The notes under the pieces: generated by a model | What the model saw: the letters and a program-made list of their open reading frames with translations, nothing else | Told to the model about the DNA's origin: nothing | Database searches by the model: none | DNA from: Palsa-504 sp963847965 | Lineage (GTDB): Bacteria > Actinomycetota > Actinomycetes > Streptosporangiales > Streptosporangiaceae | DNA: 64,000 nucleotides | Reading direction: 5' to 3' | Assembly: GCA_963847965.1 (NCBI GenBank) | Contig: CAWKCG010000040.1 | Location: forward strand, 47,245 to 111,244 | Shown: in pieces, positions 33,313 to 42,244 of the stretch | Layout of the letters: the number at the start of each line of letters is the position of its first letter | Position numbering within the stretch: the first letter of the stretch is position 1 | Made by a program: the position numbers and the translations under genes

Positions 33313-35493
33313 ATGGAAGCTCTTCAGCCTGGTGATCCCGGCAGCGTGGGCGGCTACCGGCTGCTGGGCAGGCTGGGCGCCGGCGGCATGGGGCAGGTAT
33401 TCCTCGGGGAGTCGCCGGGCGGCCGCACGGTCGCGGTGAAGCTGATCCATTCGGTGCACGCCAGGGACGCTCAGTTCCGGGAGCGGTTCGCCCGGGAGAT
33501 CGCGGCGGCGCAGCGCGTCGGCGGTTTCCACACCGCTCCGGTGGTCGACGCCGACCCGCGTGCCGATCCGCCGTGGATGGTCACCGCCTACATCGACGGG
33601 CCGTCGCTGCAGGAGGCGGTCGGCCGGGCCGGGCCGCTGCCGGCGGGAACGGTGCGGGCGCTGGGCGCCGCGCTGGCCGAGGGGCTGGCCGCGATCCACG
33701 CCTGCGGGCTGGTGCACCGTGATCTCAAGCCGGGCAACGTGATCCTGGCCGCCGACGGGCCGCGGATCATCGACTTCGGGATCGCCCGCGTGATCGGCGC
33801 GAGCACGGGGATCACTATGGCCGGCGCGGTGATAGGCACGATCGCCTACATGTCGCCGGAGCAGATCCGGGGCGAGGTGGCCGGGCCGGCCAGCGACGTG
33901 TTCTCGCTGGGCAGCGTGCTGACGTTCGCGGCCACGGGCCGGCCGCCGTTCGGCGCTGACTCGACCGTGTCGATCATGTACCGCGTGGTCAACCAGCCGC
34001 CGGACCTCGCCGGCGTGGCCGACGGCGCGCTCCGCGAGGTGATCGCCGCCTGCCTGGCCAAGACTCCCGGCGGCAGGCCCGCGGTCCGGGCCGTCATGGC
34101 CGCGCTCAGCCGCCCGGGCCCGGCGCCGGCCGCGCTCGGCGGCCCGGCGTCAGCCCTGTACCGCCCGCCTGCGGGCCCGGTGCCAGCTGCCGTCAGTTAC
34201 GGGGGGTCGACGCAGCCCCCAGCGTCGGCACCCGCCGCCACAGGCCCGGGCCGCGAGGCGATTCCCCCGCGCGGCACGGTGCCCCCAGCCGGAGCGCCGC
34301 CGTCCAGGGTCGCGCGGTCCAGGGCCGGGCGCGCCCGGCGATCTCGCCGCCGGGCAGCCGGGCTCATCGCGGCCGCCGCGGTCGGCGCCGCAGCGGTCGC
34401 CGTCACCCTCGTGGTCTCGCTCGTCCCCGGCAGCACTCCGCAGGCCGGTGCCGGCCACCGCCCGGGCGGGGCCGCCAGCACCGGGAGCACGGCGACGACG
34501 CGGGACCGCCCGGGTACCAGCCAGACCAGCGCAGGCGGAACGACCTCGGTGCGTGACCTCACCCTGCATCATGACCCGGCTGACGTGGGAGAGAACGATA
34601 TCTCGTTCAGCGCGAACGGCAGCCTGCTGGCCGACACCGGTCCCGACGGCCGTGCCTACGTCTGGGATGTCGCCACCGGGATGCTCGCCCACGCCCTGAC
34701 CACCGCGAGCGGGAGCGTCGCCATCCCGGCGTTCAGCCCGGACGGCACGCTGCTGGCCAGCTCCGCCGGCGGCACCGCCTTCCATGACGTCGACCTGTGG
34801 GACGTCGCTACCGGCCAGCTCATCACCACCCTGATCAACCCGCCGGAGCCCATCGGCGTCGATGCGCTGGCGTTCAGCCCGGACGGCAAGTTCCTGGCCG
34901 TCGGCGACGGGGGGCACGTGTGCGTATGGGATCTCGCCACCCGCACGCTCACCATCAACCTCACCACCCCGGGCACCCTCGTCGACACGATGGCGTTCAG
35001 CCCGGACGATGCGCTGCTGGCCACCTCCACCATCACCGGCGGCGACGGCGCCAACCCCGTCCAGCTGTGGGACGTCGCCACGGGCGACCTCGTGGCCACG
35101 CCGCTGGCCGGCCTTCAGGAAGTCGAGAAATATGATGTCCACAGTCTCGTGTTCAGCCCGGACGGCAAGCTCCTGACCGCCAGCGGCGGCGGCGGCATCT
35201 ACTTCTGGAGCGTCGCCACCCGTAGCGTCACCGCCACCATTCCGCCCCCGGGCGACGGCACACTCCCGCTGGTATACAGCCCGGACGGCAGGCTCCTGGC
35301 CGCGGGCGACTGGGGGAGTTCTGATCGCGCCTACCTCTGGGACGCCGCCACCCGGACGCGGGTCTACACCTTCACCGATCCGGGCGGGTACGCCGTGTCG
35401 GACGTGGCGTTCAGCCCGGACGGCAAGCTCCTGGCCTTCGCCGACCAGGTTGGCGACGTCTACGTCAAGGTCACCAGCCAGCTCGTCCCCTAA
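33313..35493 (+). CDS. Serine/threonine protein kinase with WD40 repeats
   Basis: This 726-residue protein has an N-terminal Hanks-type kinase (residues about 14-275: LGAGGMGQVFLG glycine loop, VAVKLIH lysine, VHRDLKPGNVIL, IIDFGIAR). A Pro/Ala-rich linker, one membrane helix (LIAAAAVGAAAVAVTLVVSL near 350) and an external C-terminal half follow. The latter has about seven WD40-type blades, each with FSPDGKLLA-like turns and VWDVATG closes. It would sense something outside and phosphorylate targets inside. It is intact over 2.2 kb. Confidence 0.92.
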   Translation: MEALQPGDPGSVGGYRLLGRLGAGGMGQVFLGESPGGRTVAVKLIHSVHARDAQFRERFAREIAAAQRVGGFHTAPVVDADPRADPPWMVTAYIDGPSLQEAVGRAGPLPAGTVRALGAALAEGLAAIHACGLVHRDLKPGNVILAADGPRIIDFGIARVIGASTGITMAGAVIGTIAYMSPEQIRGEVAGPASDVFSLGSVLTFAATGRPPFGADSTVSIMYRVVNQPPDLAGVADGALREVIAACLAKTPGGRPAVRAVMAALSRPGPAPAALGGPASALYRPPAGPVPAAVSYGGSTQPPASAPAATGPGREAIPPRGTVPPAGAPPSRVARSRAGRARRSRRRAAGLIAAAAVGAAAVAVTLVVSLVPGSTPQAGAGHRPGGAASTGSTATTRDRPGTSQTSAGGTTSVRDLTLHHDPADVGENDISFSANGSLLADTGPDGRAYVWDVATGMLAHALTTASGSVAIPAFSPDGTLLASSAGGTAFHDVDLWDVATGQLITTLINPPEPIGVDALAFSPDGKFLAVGDGGHVCVWDLATRTLTINLTTPGTLVDTMAFSPDDALLATSTITGGDGANPVQLWDVATGDLVATPLAGLQEVEKYDVHSLVFSPDGKLLTASGGGGIYFWSVATRSVTATIPPPGDGTLPLVYSPDGRLLAAGDWGSSDRAYLWDAATRTRVYTFTDPGGYAVSDVAFSPDGKLLAFADQVGDVYVKVTSQLVP

Positions 35494-35585
35494 GCACGGG
35501 ACGAGGGGTGACATGAAGTCGCCTCCCGGCTCCTTTGACCGGCCGGTCGGCCAGCTCAGCATGGACGGCCTGCAGGCGCATGGCC

Positions 35586-35645
35586 ATGACCTCCCCTGTG
35601 CCGGGCGGATCCGGGGCAACTGGGCTCGTTCGCCGCTCACGATGC
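35586..35645. repeat. 60-bp dispersed repeat, copy B
   Basis: Matches 28252-28310 in the same orientation with about four differences. It follows the kinase stop by 93 bases. Confidence 0.7.
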
Positions 35646-35949
35646 CCCACCGTGATTACCTGACTTCGGCCATGGTCTCGCCTTGATCATCTCTGCGGGT
35701 CGCTGACCCGGGGTTCCGCTGTTCGCGCTTGCTGGGGTTGCGCACTAGGCCGGGCCCGCATGGTGGGCTGGATCCCCCTGTATGTTCGGAAGGTGAAGAC
35801 CACGTTGGTGCGACGGCGATGCAGATCGTCCATTCGTCCCAGTGCGGGTCGCGGGATATCGCGCACATCGGCTCCGCCCATGATCAGAGGGTTGATCCTG
35901 ACGGGCGAAGCGGCTATCGAGGTCACGCCGCCCCTCGTAAGCTGCAGAG

Positions 35950-36519
35950 GTGGGGAGTCGCAATGCCGAGCGCGTCAGGCTGAGGGCCGAGCGCGACAAG
36001 CTGAAAGCGGCGGACCAGGTGGGCCTGGCCGAGGCCTGGGCGATGATCGAAGACCAGTGGAGCGGGACGGTCGACCGGGCCAGGAAGCTGCCCGAACCGG
36101 TCCTGCACGAGCAGGTCGACGGCGAGTGGAGCTTCGTGCAGACGCACCGTCACCTCGTGCTGGCCACCGACTGCTGGCTGCGGCGGATGGTGAAGGGGAT
36201 CGCCCGCCCGTACCACCCGTGGGGCCTGGGTGGATCGTGGCTCACCAGTCCTCGCCGCTGGGGCCTCGACCCCGACGCCGACCCGTCGCTCGACCAGGTG
36301 CTCGAGCTGCGCCGGGAGCGCATGGACGAGGTACGCGACGTGATCGCCGGCGCGACGGCGGAGGAGCTGGAGCGGAACTGCGTCCCTCCCGGCACCCCCG
36401 GCCACCCGCGGAAAGACCACACCGTGCTGCAGTGCCTGCAGGTGCTCCTTAAGGAGGAATGGCAGCACCACCGGTACGCGGTCCGGGACCTGGAGGTTCT
36501 CGAGAAGCAGCCCCGCTGA
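35950..36519 (+). CDS. DinB-like protein
   Basis: This 189-residue protein has the four-helix DinB pattern: WSFVQTHRHLVLATDCWL with the metal-site histidine near residue 56, and EWQHHRYAVRDLEVLE with histidines near the end. Such proteins act in mycothiol- or bacillithiol-linked chemistry; the reaction here is unknown. Start GTG 35950; a second DinB-like gene is 0.5 kb away on the other strand. Confidence 0.82.
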   Translation: MGSRNAERVRLRAERDKLKAADQVGLAEAWAMIEDQWSGTVDRARKLPEPVLHEQVDGEWSFVQTHRHLVLATDCWLRRMVKGIARPYHPWGLGGSWLTSPRRWGLDPDADPSLDQVLELRRERMDEVRDVIAGATAEELERNCVPPGTPGHPRKDHTVLQCLQVLLKEEWQHHRYAVRDLEVLEKQPR

Positions 36520-36675
36520 TCACTGGCACCCGCTGACTTGCGCCTAGCCTGGCCGAAGTCAGGCGATAACAACGAACTAGAGCTGCCGTATCTGATCAAC
36601 GCGCTGGCATGCGGAATTGAGGGCGCTAGCTGCTAAGCAGCGACGGGATGGGCGGCGGTGGCGGCCAGGCCCAGG

Positions 36676-36740
36676 GCGTTTCCGCGGAAGCGCTTTGTGC
36701 GGAATTTCACAAGCCGCTGTCGCGGAAACGCGCTTATGCC
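36676..36740. repeat. TTTCCGCGGAA palindrome with partial second copy
   Basis: GCGTTTCCGCGGAAGCGC at 36676-36693 is a near-perfect palindrome. CGCGGAAACGCGCTTATGCCC at 36721 shares its right arm and flank with 37814. The gap 36520-37005 also holds a 36816-36974 frame that I do not recognise. Confidence 0.4.
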
Positions 36741-37005
36741 CATTTCATGCATTCGGCGACTGTCCGAGCATGATGCCGAAGGCCGCACCGCACGGTGAGC
36801 CTGCCTGCGTGATCTGCGCAACTCGATCGACAGGAACTGGCGATAGCTCGCCACGCCGGATTCAGGGACGCCAGCTACGTCAGCGCGGCCATGCTTAACG
36901 AGCGCTACTTCGCCGCCAGGACCGATGACCTTCGCACCTCACTCGGAGAGGAACTGCTGGTGGCCACCACCTGAGACCCGTGCGATCGCGTCGGTCGGCG
37001 AGCCG

Positions 37006-37527
37006 TCACCACCAGCCGGCCTTCCCGTCGATCCGCTCCCTGATCAGGTCGGCCTGCCCGGTGTGCCCGGCGTACTCGCCGATCATGTGGATCAGAGCCC
37101 AGCGCAGCGACATCTGGCCCCAGCGCGGGTTCACGAAGATCTCCTCCAGCGGCATGCCCGCCACCGCCTGCCGCGCTGCCTCCTGCTCGGCGACCAGGCG
37201 CTGCAGGTCGCGTTGCGCCGTGGCGGGGCTCGCGTCTTCGAAGTCCGCATCCGGGCGGTCCTGGCTGGCGTAGTAGCTGGCTATCTCCTGCCCGCCCCAG
37301 CGCCTGCGGAAGTAGGTGAGCTCCACGTCGGTCAGGTGCCGGGCGATGCCGATCAGGCTGAGGTTCGACGGCGGCACCGGCCGCTCCGCCAGCTGCCCGG
37401 CCGTCAGCCCCGAGCACCTGTTCAGGAAGCTGGCCCGGTACCGGTCGAGGAACCCGTCCAGGATCGGCCGCTCGACCCCGGTAAATGGCTCATCCGGCAG
37501 GACATGCTCCGGTGCTGTCCAGCTCAC
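37006..37527 (-). CDS. DinB-like protein, DUF664 type
   Basis: This 173-residue protein has LIGIARHLTDVELTYFRRR near residue 59 (metal-site histidine), and WALIHMIGEYAGHTGQADLIRERIDG near 143 with the HxxxH pattern. It is of the DinB/DUF664 group of mycothiol-dependent-type proteins. Base composition matches neighbours. It stands alone. Confidence 0.85.
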   Translation of the reverse strand: MSWTAPEHVLPDEPFTGVERPILDGFLDRYRASFLNRCSGLTAGQLAERPVPPSNLSLIGIARHLTDVELTYFRRRWGGQEIASYYASQDRPDADFEDASPATAQRDLQRLVAEQEAARQAVAGMPLEEIFVNPRWGQMSLRWALIHMIGEYAGHTGQADLIRERIDGKAGWW

Positions 37528-37734
37528 CTGCTCAGGCTAACGAAGCCATCACCCGCTGCGCCGAGACGTCCACGTCATGGACCGCCGGACACGGGCTGTC
37601 TACCTCCTTCCGGCTGGCCCGGCGATCCTGTCCGCGTTGGCCCACCCGTGCCGCAGCCGTTCCGCCCCGGTCCTCCAGCCGGCCGCCTGATCGTTCATCC
37701 CCGCCCGGGCTCAGGCCGCAAGACCACTACCGGT

Positions 37735-37775
37735 CTCGGGATCATTGGCAATCAATTTTCCGAACGACGGTGGTA
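37735..37775. repeat. Dispersed hairpin repeat, copy 5 (partial)
   Basis: CTCGGGATCATTGGCAATCA and TTTTCCGAACGACGGTGG resemble the centre and right half of copies 1-3. The left arm is decayed. Confidence 0.4.
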
Positions 37776-37807
37776 TCTGTCCCGGTGACCCGCCACGAGG
37801 CCAGCCA

Positions 37808-37823
37808 CGTTTCCGCGGAAACG
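37808..37823. repeat. CGTTTCCGCGGAAACG palindrome
   Basis: A 16-base perfect palindrome, third member of a small family (31566, 36676). Confidence 0.45.
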
Positions 37824-37866
37824 CGCATCATGCCCCCGCCGCGGAGCCTGCGCCGTCCGGCCTGAA

Positions 37867-40800
37867 TCAGCCGCGTTCCTCCCACGCCCGGCACAGGGCG
37901 TTGGCCAGGGTCATCTGGTGCGGTGTCCGGCAGGACACCCGGATGAGGTCGGGGCTGGCCACGATGATCGCCATCGCCCGGGCCCGCGAGGTCGCCACGT
38001 TCAGCCGGTGCCGGTCGTAGAGGAACTCCAGGCCGCGCGGCGCCTCGTCGGCCGAAGACGTGGCCATCGAGTAGATCACCACCGGGGCCTCGCGGCCCTG
38101 GAACTTGTCGACGGTCCCGACCCTGAACCCGCTCAGGCCCCGGGCCGCGAACGCACCCTGGATGGCCCGGATCTGCGCGTTGTAAGGGGTCACGATCAGG
38201 ATGCCGTCACGGCCAACCGGCTGAACGACCCCGTGCCGGTCCCGCCACGAGCAGCCCGCGAGCGTCTCGGCCAGCCGCGCCACCTCGCCGGCCTCTTCCG
38301 GCGACGCGTTCGTGTTGCCCTCGTGCGGCACCTCCACCACTCGCAGGCCAGACCCGGAGAACGGCCCCTCGCCCAGGATCTCCTGCAGGCCGAGCCCGTC
38401 GGCTCCGTGCAGCTTCCCGTCGTAGAAGACCTCGGAGGTGTACCGGCACAGGTCCGGGTGCATCCGGTAGGTCTGGTCGAGCAGCAGCCCGGCGCCGTGA
38501 GGCATCGTCGCCCGCTCGCCCAGAATGTGGCCCAGCGCCGAGGCGCCCGCCCCCGGCGGGTGTGTGGCCTGACTCGGCTGGGCGAGCTGCTGCGGGTCGC
38601 CCAGCAGCACCAGGTTCCGGGCCGCGCCGGCCACCGCCAGGACGTTGGCCAGCGACATCTGCCCCGCCTCGTCCACGAACAGGGTGTCCACGCTGCCCGC
38701 CAGGCCGCCGCGCGCCCACAGCCAGACCGTGCCCGCGGCCACGTCGAGCTCGCCGTCGCGCAGCGCGAGCTCTAGCCGCTCGTTCGTCATCCCGGTGGCC
38801 GAATCATGCAGGAACGGGTTGTCCGGATCCGCCCGCTGGCCGATCCGAGGCGCGAGCCGCCACTGGCTGGCGTGCCTGTACACGGTGTCGATCAGGTGAT
38901 GGATGACCGCGTGCGACGGCCCGGTGATGCCGACCGTGCGGCCCTTCGCGACGAGCGCGAGGATCTGCTCGGCGGCGGTGTAGGTCTTCCCTGTTCCTGG
39001 TGGTCCCTGCAACGGCAGGTAGGAATGGCGGAGCGACGTAGCCAGCCAGACTGCGGCCTCGGCTGCCTTCTCGTCCCCCGCGCCAATCTGACCATCCGTC
39101 TCGGGCGGCCGTCTCAGCAGGAGGGCGGTGGCCGCATCCCCGCCGCCGATCACCTTCGCGCACTACCCGGTCACCGAGGTCCCTGAGCCGTTCCCGCAGC
39201 TCTTTGGTGCCGATCGGGCCGCCTTCGACCAGGGCCGCAGGCAACGGACCGTCATAGGTGTTGCCTATCTTCAGGTCGATCGTCCCGGCGGAGTCGTCCA
39301 CCGCCCAGACCGTCCAGCCCCTGCCGGTCTCGGCGTCATGGGCAGTCTGCCCGGCCGAGAACCTGTGCTCCTGCGGCGGGAACCAGAAGCGCCGTACCAC
39401 CGACCGGTTGACCCATTCGACGATCTCGCCGCCGGTGAGCCCGCCGAGCGCGTCCGGCTCGCCGATCAGCTCCGCCGGGCTCAACGTGCGGAGATAGAAG
39501 TAGCGCCACCAGGCGGGCTTGTCCTCCCGCCGGTGCCAGTCGATCAGGTCGGCCAGCAGCGCCCGCGCCTTCTGCTCCTCCGTGCGCTCGCCGTCCTCGG
39601 CCGGGACGCCGTCCAGCAGCGCCGACCTGATCCGGGTGACCTCGGGATCCTCACGTGCCCGCGGCTCCTCGTCCACGACAACCGGGCGCGGCACCTGCTC
39701 CCCGAGCCGTTCGGCCAAATCAAGCCGTCGTTCCTCCAGCCAGTCCCGCAGGGCCAGTGTCGCCCGGCAGTCGTCCTCGTTGTACCCGGCCACCACCCGC
39801 TGCCGCCCGGCGTCACCCGCGGCCGTCCCGTCCTCCAGCGCCGCCTCGAACGCGATCAGGTTTTCTGTCGCCTCCCGCAAGTCCACCTGCCGCTGGTACC
39901 CGCACAGCGGCTCGAGCCGCTTGATCGAGTAGTTCTCCACCCCGGCCTGCACACCCTGCCGGACCACCCGGTACAGGTCGACGAACACCCCGAGCCGGAA
40001 CAGGTCGTCCACCTCGTCCTCGCGGGTGGCGAACCGCCCCATCAGCCTGCCCACCGCCTCTTGCCGCGTGCCGTGCAGCTCGGTGAGATGGTCGACCGAC
40101 GTCGGCTCGTAGTGGTTGTAGTGGTACACGTGCAACCCGGGACGGCGGGCACGACGCTCGGTGATGAAGTCGACGAGCTCCTCGAACGCCCGCTTCTCGT
40201 CCTGCCGATCGAACGCCCAGATCGCCGTGTACCGCGGCCGCGCCCGCCTCATCCAGGTCGGCGGTATCCACGACGCCGAACAGGTACTGCAACCCGAACT
40301 CCCGGCTGTCCTCGGAGTAGTAGCGGGCGCCCTCGATGTCGAAGAACAAGTCGCCGGTCACCGGTTCGGGCAGCCCGAGCAGCCCGCGATTCGGGACCAG
40401 GGCGCCATCGGCGTCCCGCTCCGGCTCCAGCAGCCTGTACCGGATGGTCCCCTCGTCCTCGCTAGCCACCTGCAGCCGAGCCTGGCTTCGGGCGCGATCC
40501 AGGGAGTCCGGGCTCACCCGGTCCAGCCGGGGGAGTTCAGCCACGCCCGCGAACCCGCGCCGGGTGGCGATCCCGGCCCCCTTCAGCGCCCGCCGCTGCC
40601 CCGTCGTCATCCCGGCGACGAGCGACAGGTCGTCATCGTCCCGCCGCCGCTTGGTGCATAGCTCGCTCCACCGGCAGATCGCGCAGTGCTCGACCGGTTC
40701 GGGATACAACCCGGGCGGCGGTCCCGCCCCAAGCACCTCAACCAGCCGCCGCCGGGTCTGCCGCTCATACGCGGCGAAGTCCCTGACCTTGAACGGGACG

Positions 40801-41345
40801 AACTCCCCGTTGCCGAGGGCCAGGTGCATCCATCGCGGCTCGATCCCCTGCAGCTCGGCCAGCAGCCGCGAGTAGAACGCGCTCTGCAGAACGGCCCGGG
40901 CCTTCGCCGTCCGGGCCAGCTTGGCGTCCACCACCTCGTAGTGCCGCCCGCCCGCCCGCGGCTCCCCATCCGGGGCACGCAGCAGCTCCGCCCGCACCAG
41001 GAAATCCGGCCGCCCCAGCAGCGCCACCCCGCCCCCGGCGCCGGTCAGCGTCCCCTGGTAGATGACCCCGGCCCCGGCCCGGATCGCGGCCGCGGTCGCC
41101 TCGCCCGGGTCCGCGGCCCCGCTGAGGTCCATCACCTCGCACCCGTCCACCCGGAACCGCTCAAGCACCGCGCGCTCGTGCTCCTCACCGCGCCGCACCA
41201 GGTCCTCGAACCCGAGGTCGACCGCCCGCGGCGGCCGCAGCTCTCTCCGCGCCGCCAACAGATCCAGCTGCGTCAGCTGCTGGCAGGCCAGGAAGTTGGC
41301 GACATCACTAGCCGACACCCGCAGCCGGCCCTCAATGATCTTCAT
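37867..41345 (-). pseudogene. RecB-like nuclease / SF1 helicase (TM0106 type), two frameshifts
   Basis: The span codes about 1159 residues with two extra bases. Part 1 (from ATG 41345) is the nuclease: SASDVANFLACQQLTQLDLL start, RHYEVVDAKLARTAKARAVL, and CAICRWSELC cysteines. Frame is lost near 40240. Part 2 carries AIWAFDRQDEKRAFEELVDF and NEDDCRATLALRDWL, an RNase H-like nuclease. Frame is lost near 39160. Part 3 is the helicase: QGPPGTGKTYTAAEQIL, VDEAGQMSLAN, LLGDPQQLAQ, VGTVDKFQGREAPVV. It borders the Dnd island and may be a defence or repair enzyme. Confidence 0.82.
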
Positions 41346-41519
41346 CGCCCCTCCGCGCTCCGTCCGCTCCATAGGACGCGCCAGCCGCCTCCCGCGTGCA
41401 CAGAGTCCCTCTGGGCTTTGCGGACGGCCCACGTCACTTGGGTTCCAAAGGGCGAACTAGAGTAGCTGCGTCCAACCTTCCGCCGATCAACGCACCGCCT
41501 GACGCGGAGGAGGTACAAG

Positions 41520-41750
41520 ATGAATATGGCTGATGCCGCCGAACAGGTCCTCCGACGCAGTGGCCGCGACCTTTCGTCTAAGGAGATCGCTGACCAGGCA
41601 ATTGCTGATGGCCTCATCGCGCCGCGCAGTGACAAACCATGGGCCTACATAGCAGCTGCCATCCGCAAAGACAATCGGCGCAAGCGGGACCAAGGCGAGG
41701 CGACACGTTTTACCTCCGCGGGCACTGGGCGCTACAGACTCAAGGTATAG
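41520..41750 (+). CDS. HARE-HTH-like winged helix protein
   Basis: This 76-residue protein starts at ATG 41520 with GGAGG nine bases upstream. MADAAEQVLRRSGRDLSSKE, IADQAIADGLI and YIAAAIRKDNRRK fit the HARE-HTH fold, known from chromatin proteins and restriction endonucleases. It ends with a typical RFTSAGTGRYRL wing. It lies tail-to-tail with the first Dnd module, overlapping by 11 bases, and may regulate or assist it. Confidence 0.7.
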   Translation: MNMADAAEQVLRRSGRDLSSKEIADQAIADGLIAPRSDKPWAYIAAAIRKDNRRKRDQGEATRFTSAGTGRYRLKV

Positions 41751-42244
41751 CCCGCCTCGACCGGCATCGGCACCGTAACCAGCTCACACCGCTCAGCAGT
41801 TCCTCGACAGAAACCGCCTCTGCGGCGCCGCTGCGGGCCAAGGCCTCGGTGACCAGGCCGATGGCGACCAGGTTGGCAGGCTCATGGCGGACATTGACCT
41901 GCTCCTGGATGTATTCAAGTCCCCCATTCGCGTACTCCTCGAAGATCCGCACACGCTCGCTTGCTCTGGTGCTGTCCATGATCTCCGGGTCGTCGGCGAC
42001 CTCGTTGGCCGCGATCATGTTGATGAGGGTCTCGGAGAACATCGGCTCCTTCAGCGTCTCGTAGCGGATCGGCTCGCCGCTGCTGGTGAACGCGACCCGT
42101 CGCTGGGTGTGTGCGCCAACGGCCGCGGCGAACAGCAGGATGTCGCGGAAGGTGGCGAAGGCTGCCTCGTCCCTGCAGCTCAAGCATGAGGGCTTCGTAC
42201 TGCTGAGGGCGGCGGACCCGGATGTCCCCGGCTGGCATGGTCAC
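41740..42244 (-). pseudogene. Dnd-associated protein 4 (module 1), frameshifted
   Basis: N-terminal MPAGDIRVRRPQQYEALMLE and then, in the next frame, DEAAFATFRDILLFAAAVG, SGEPIRYETLKEPMF, DDPEIMD and FEEYANGGLEYIQEQ: the layout of DNA phosphorothioation-associated protein 4. An extra G in the GGG near 42171 breaks the frame. It overlaps the ATPase gene by four bases (GTGA). Cassette 2 has a shorter counterpart at 58205 with YAHGGFDVL in place of YANGGLEYI. Confidence 0.75.

Noticed and set aside
34150..35640. Long minus frame, 496 codons
   Set aside because: Antisense to the WD40 kinase; repetitive only because the WD40 DNA is.
36816..36974. A frame ending AAMLNERYFAARTDDLRTSL
   Set aside because: It may be a gene end, but I do not recognise it and no start fits.
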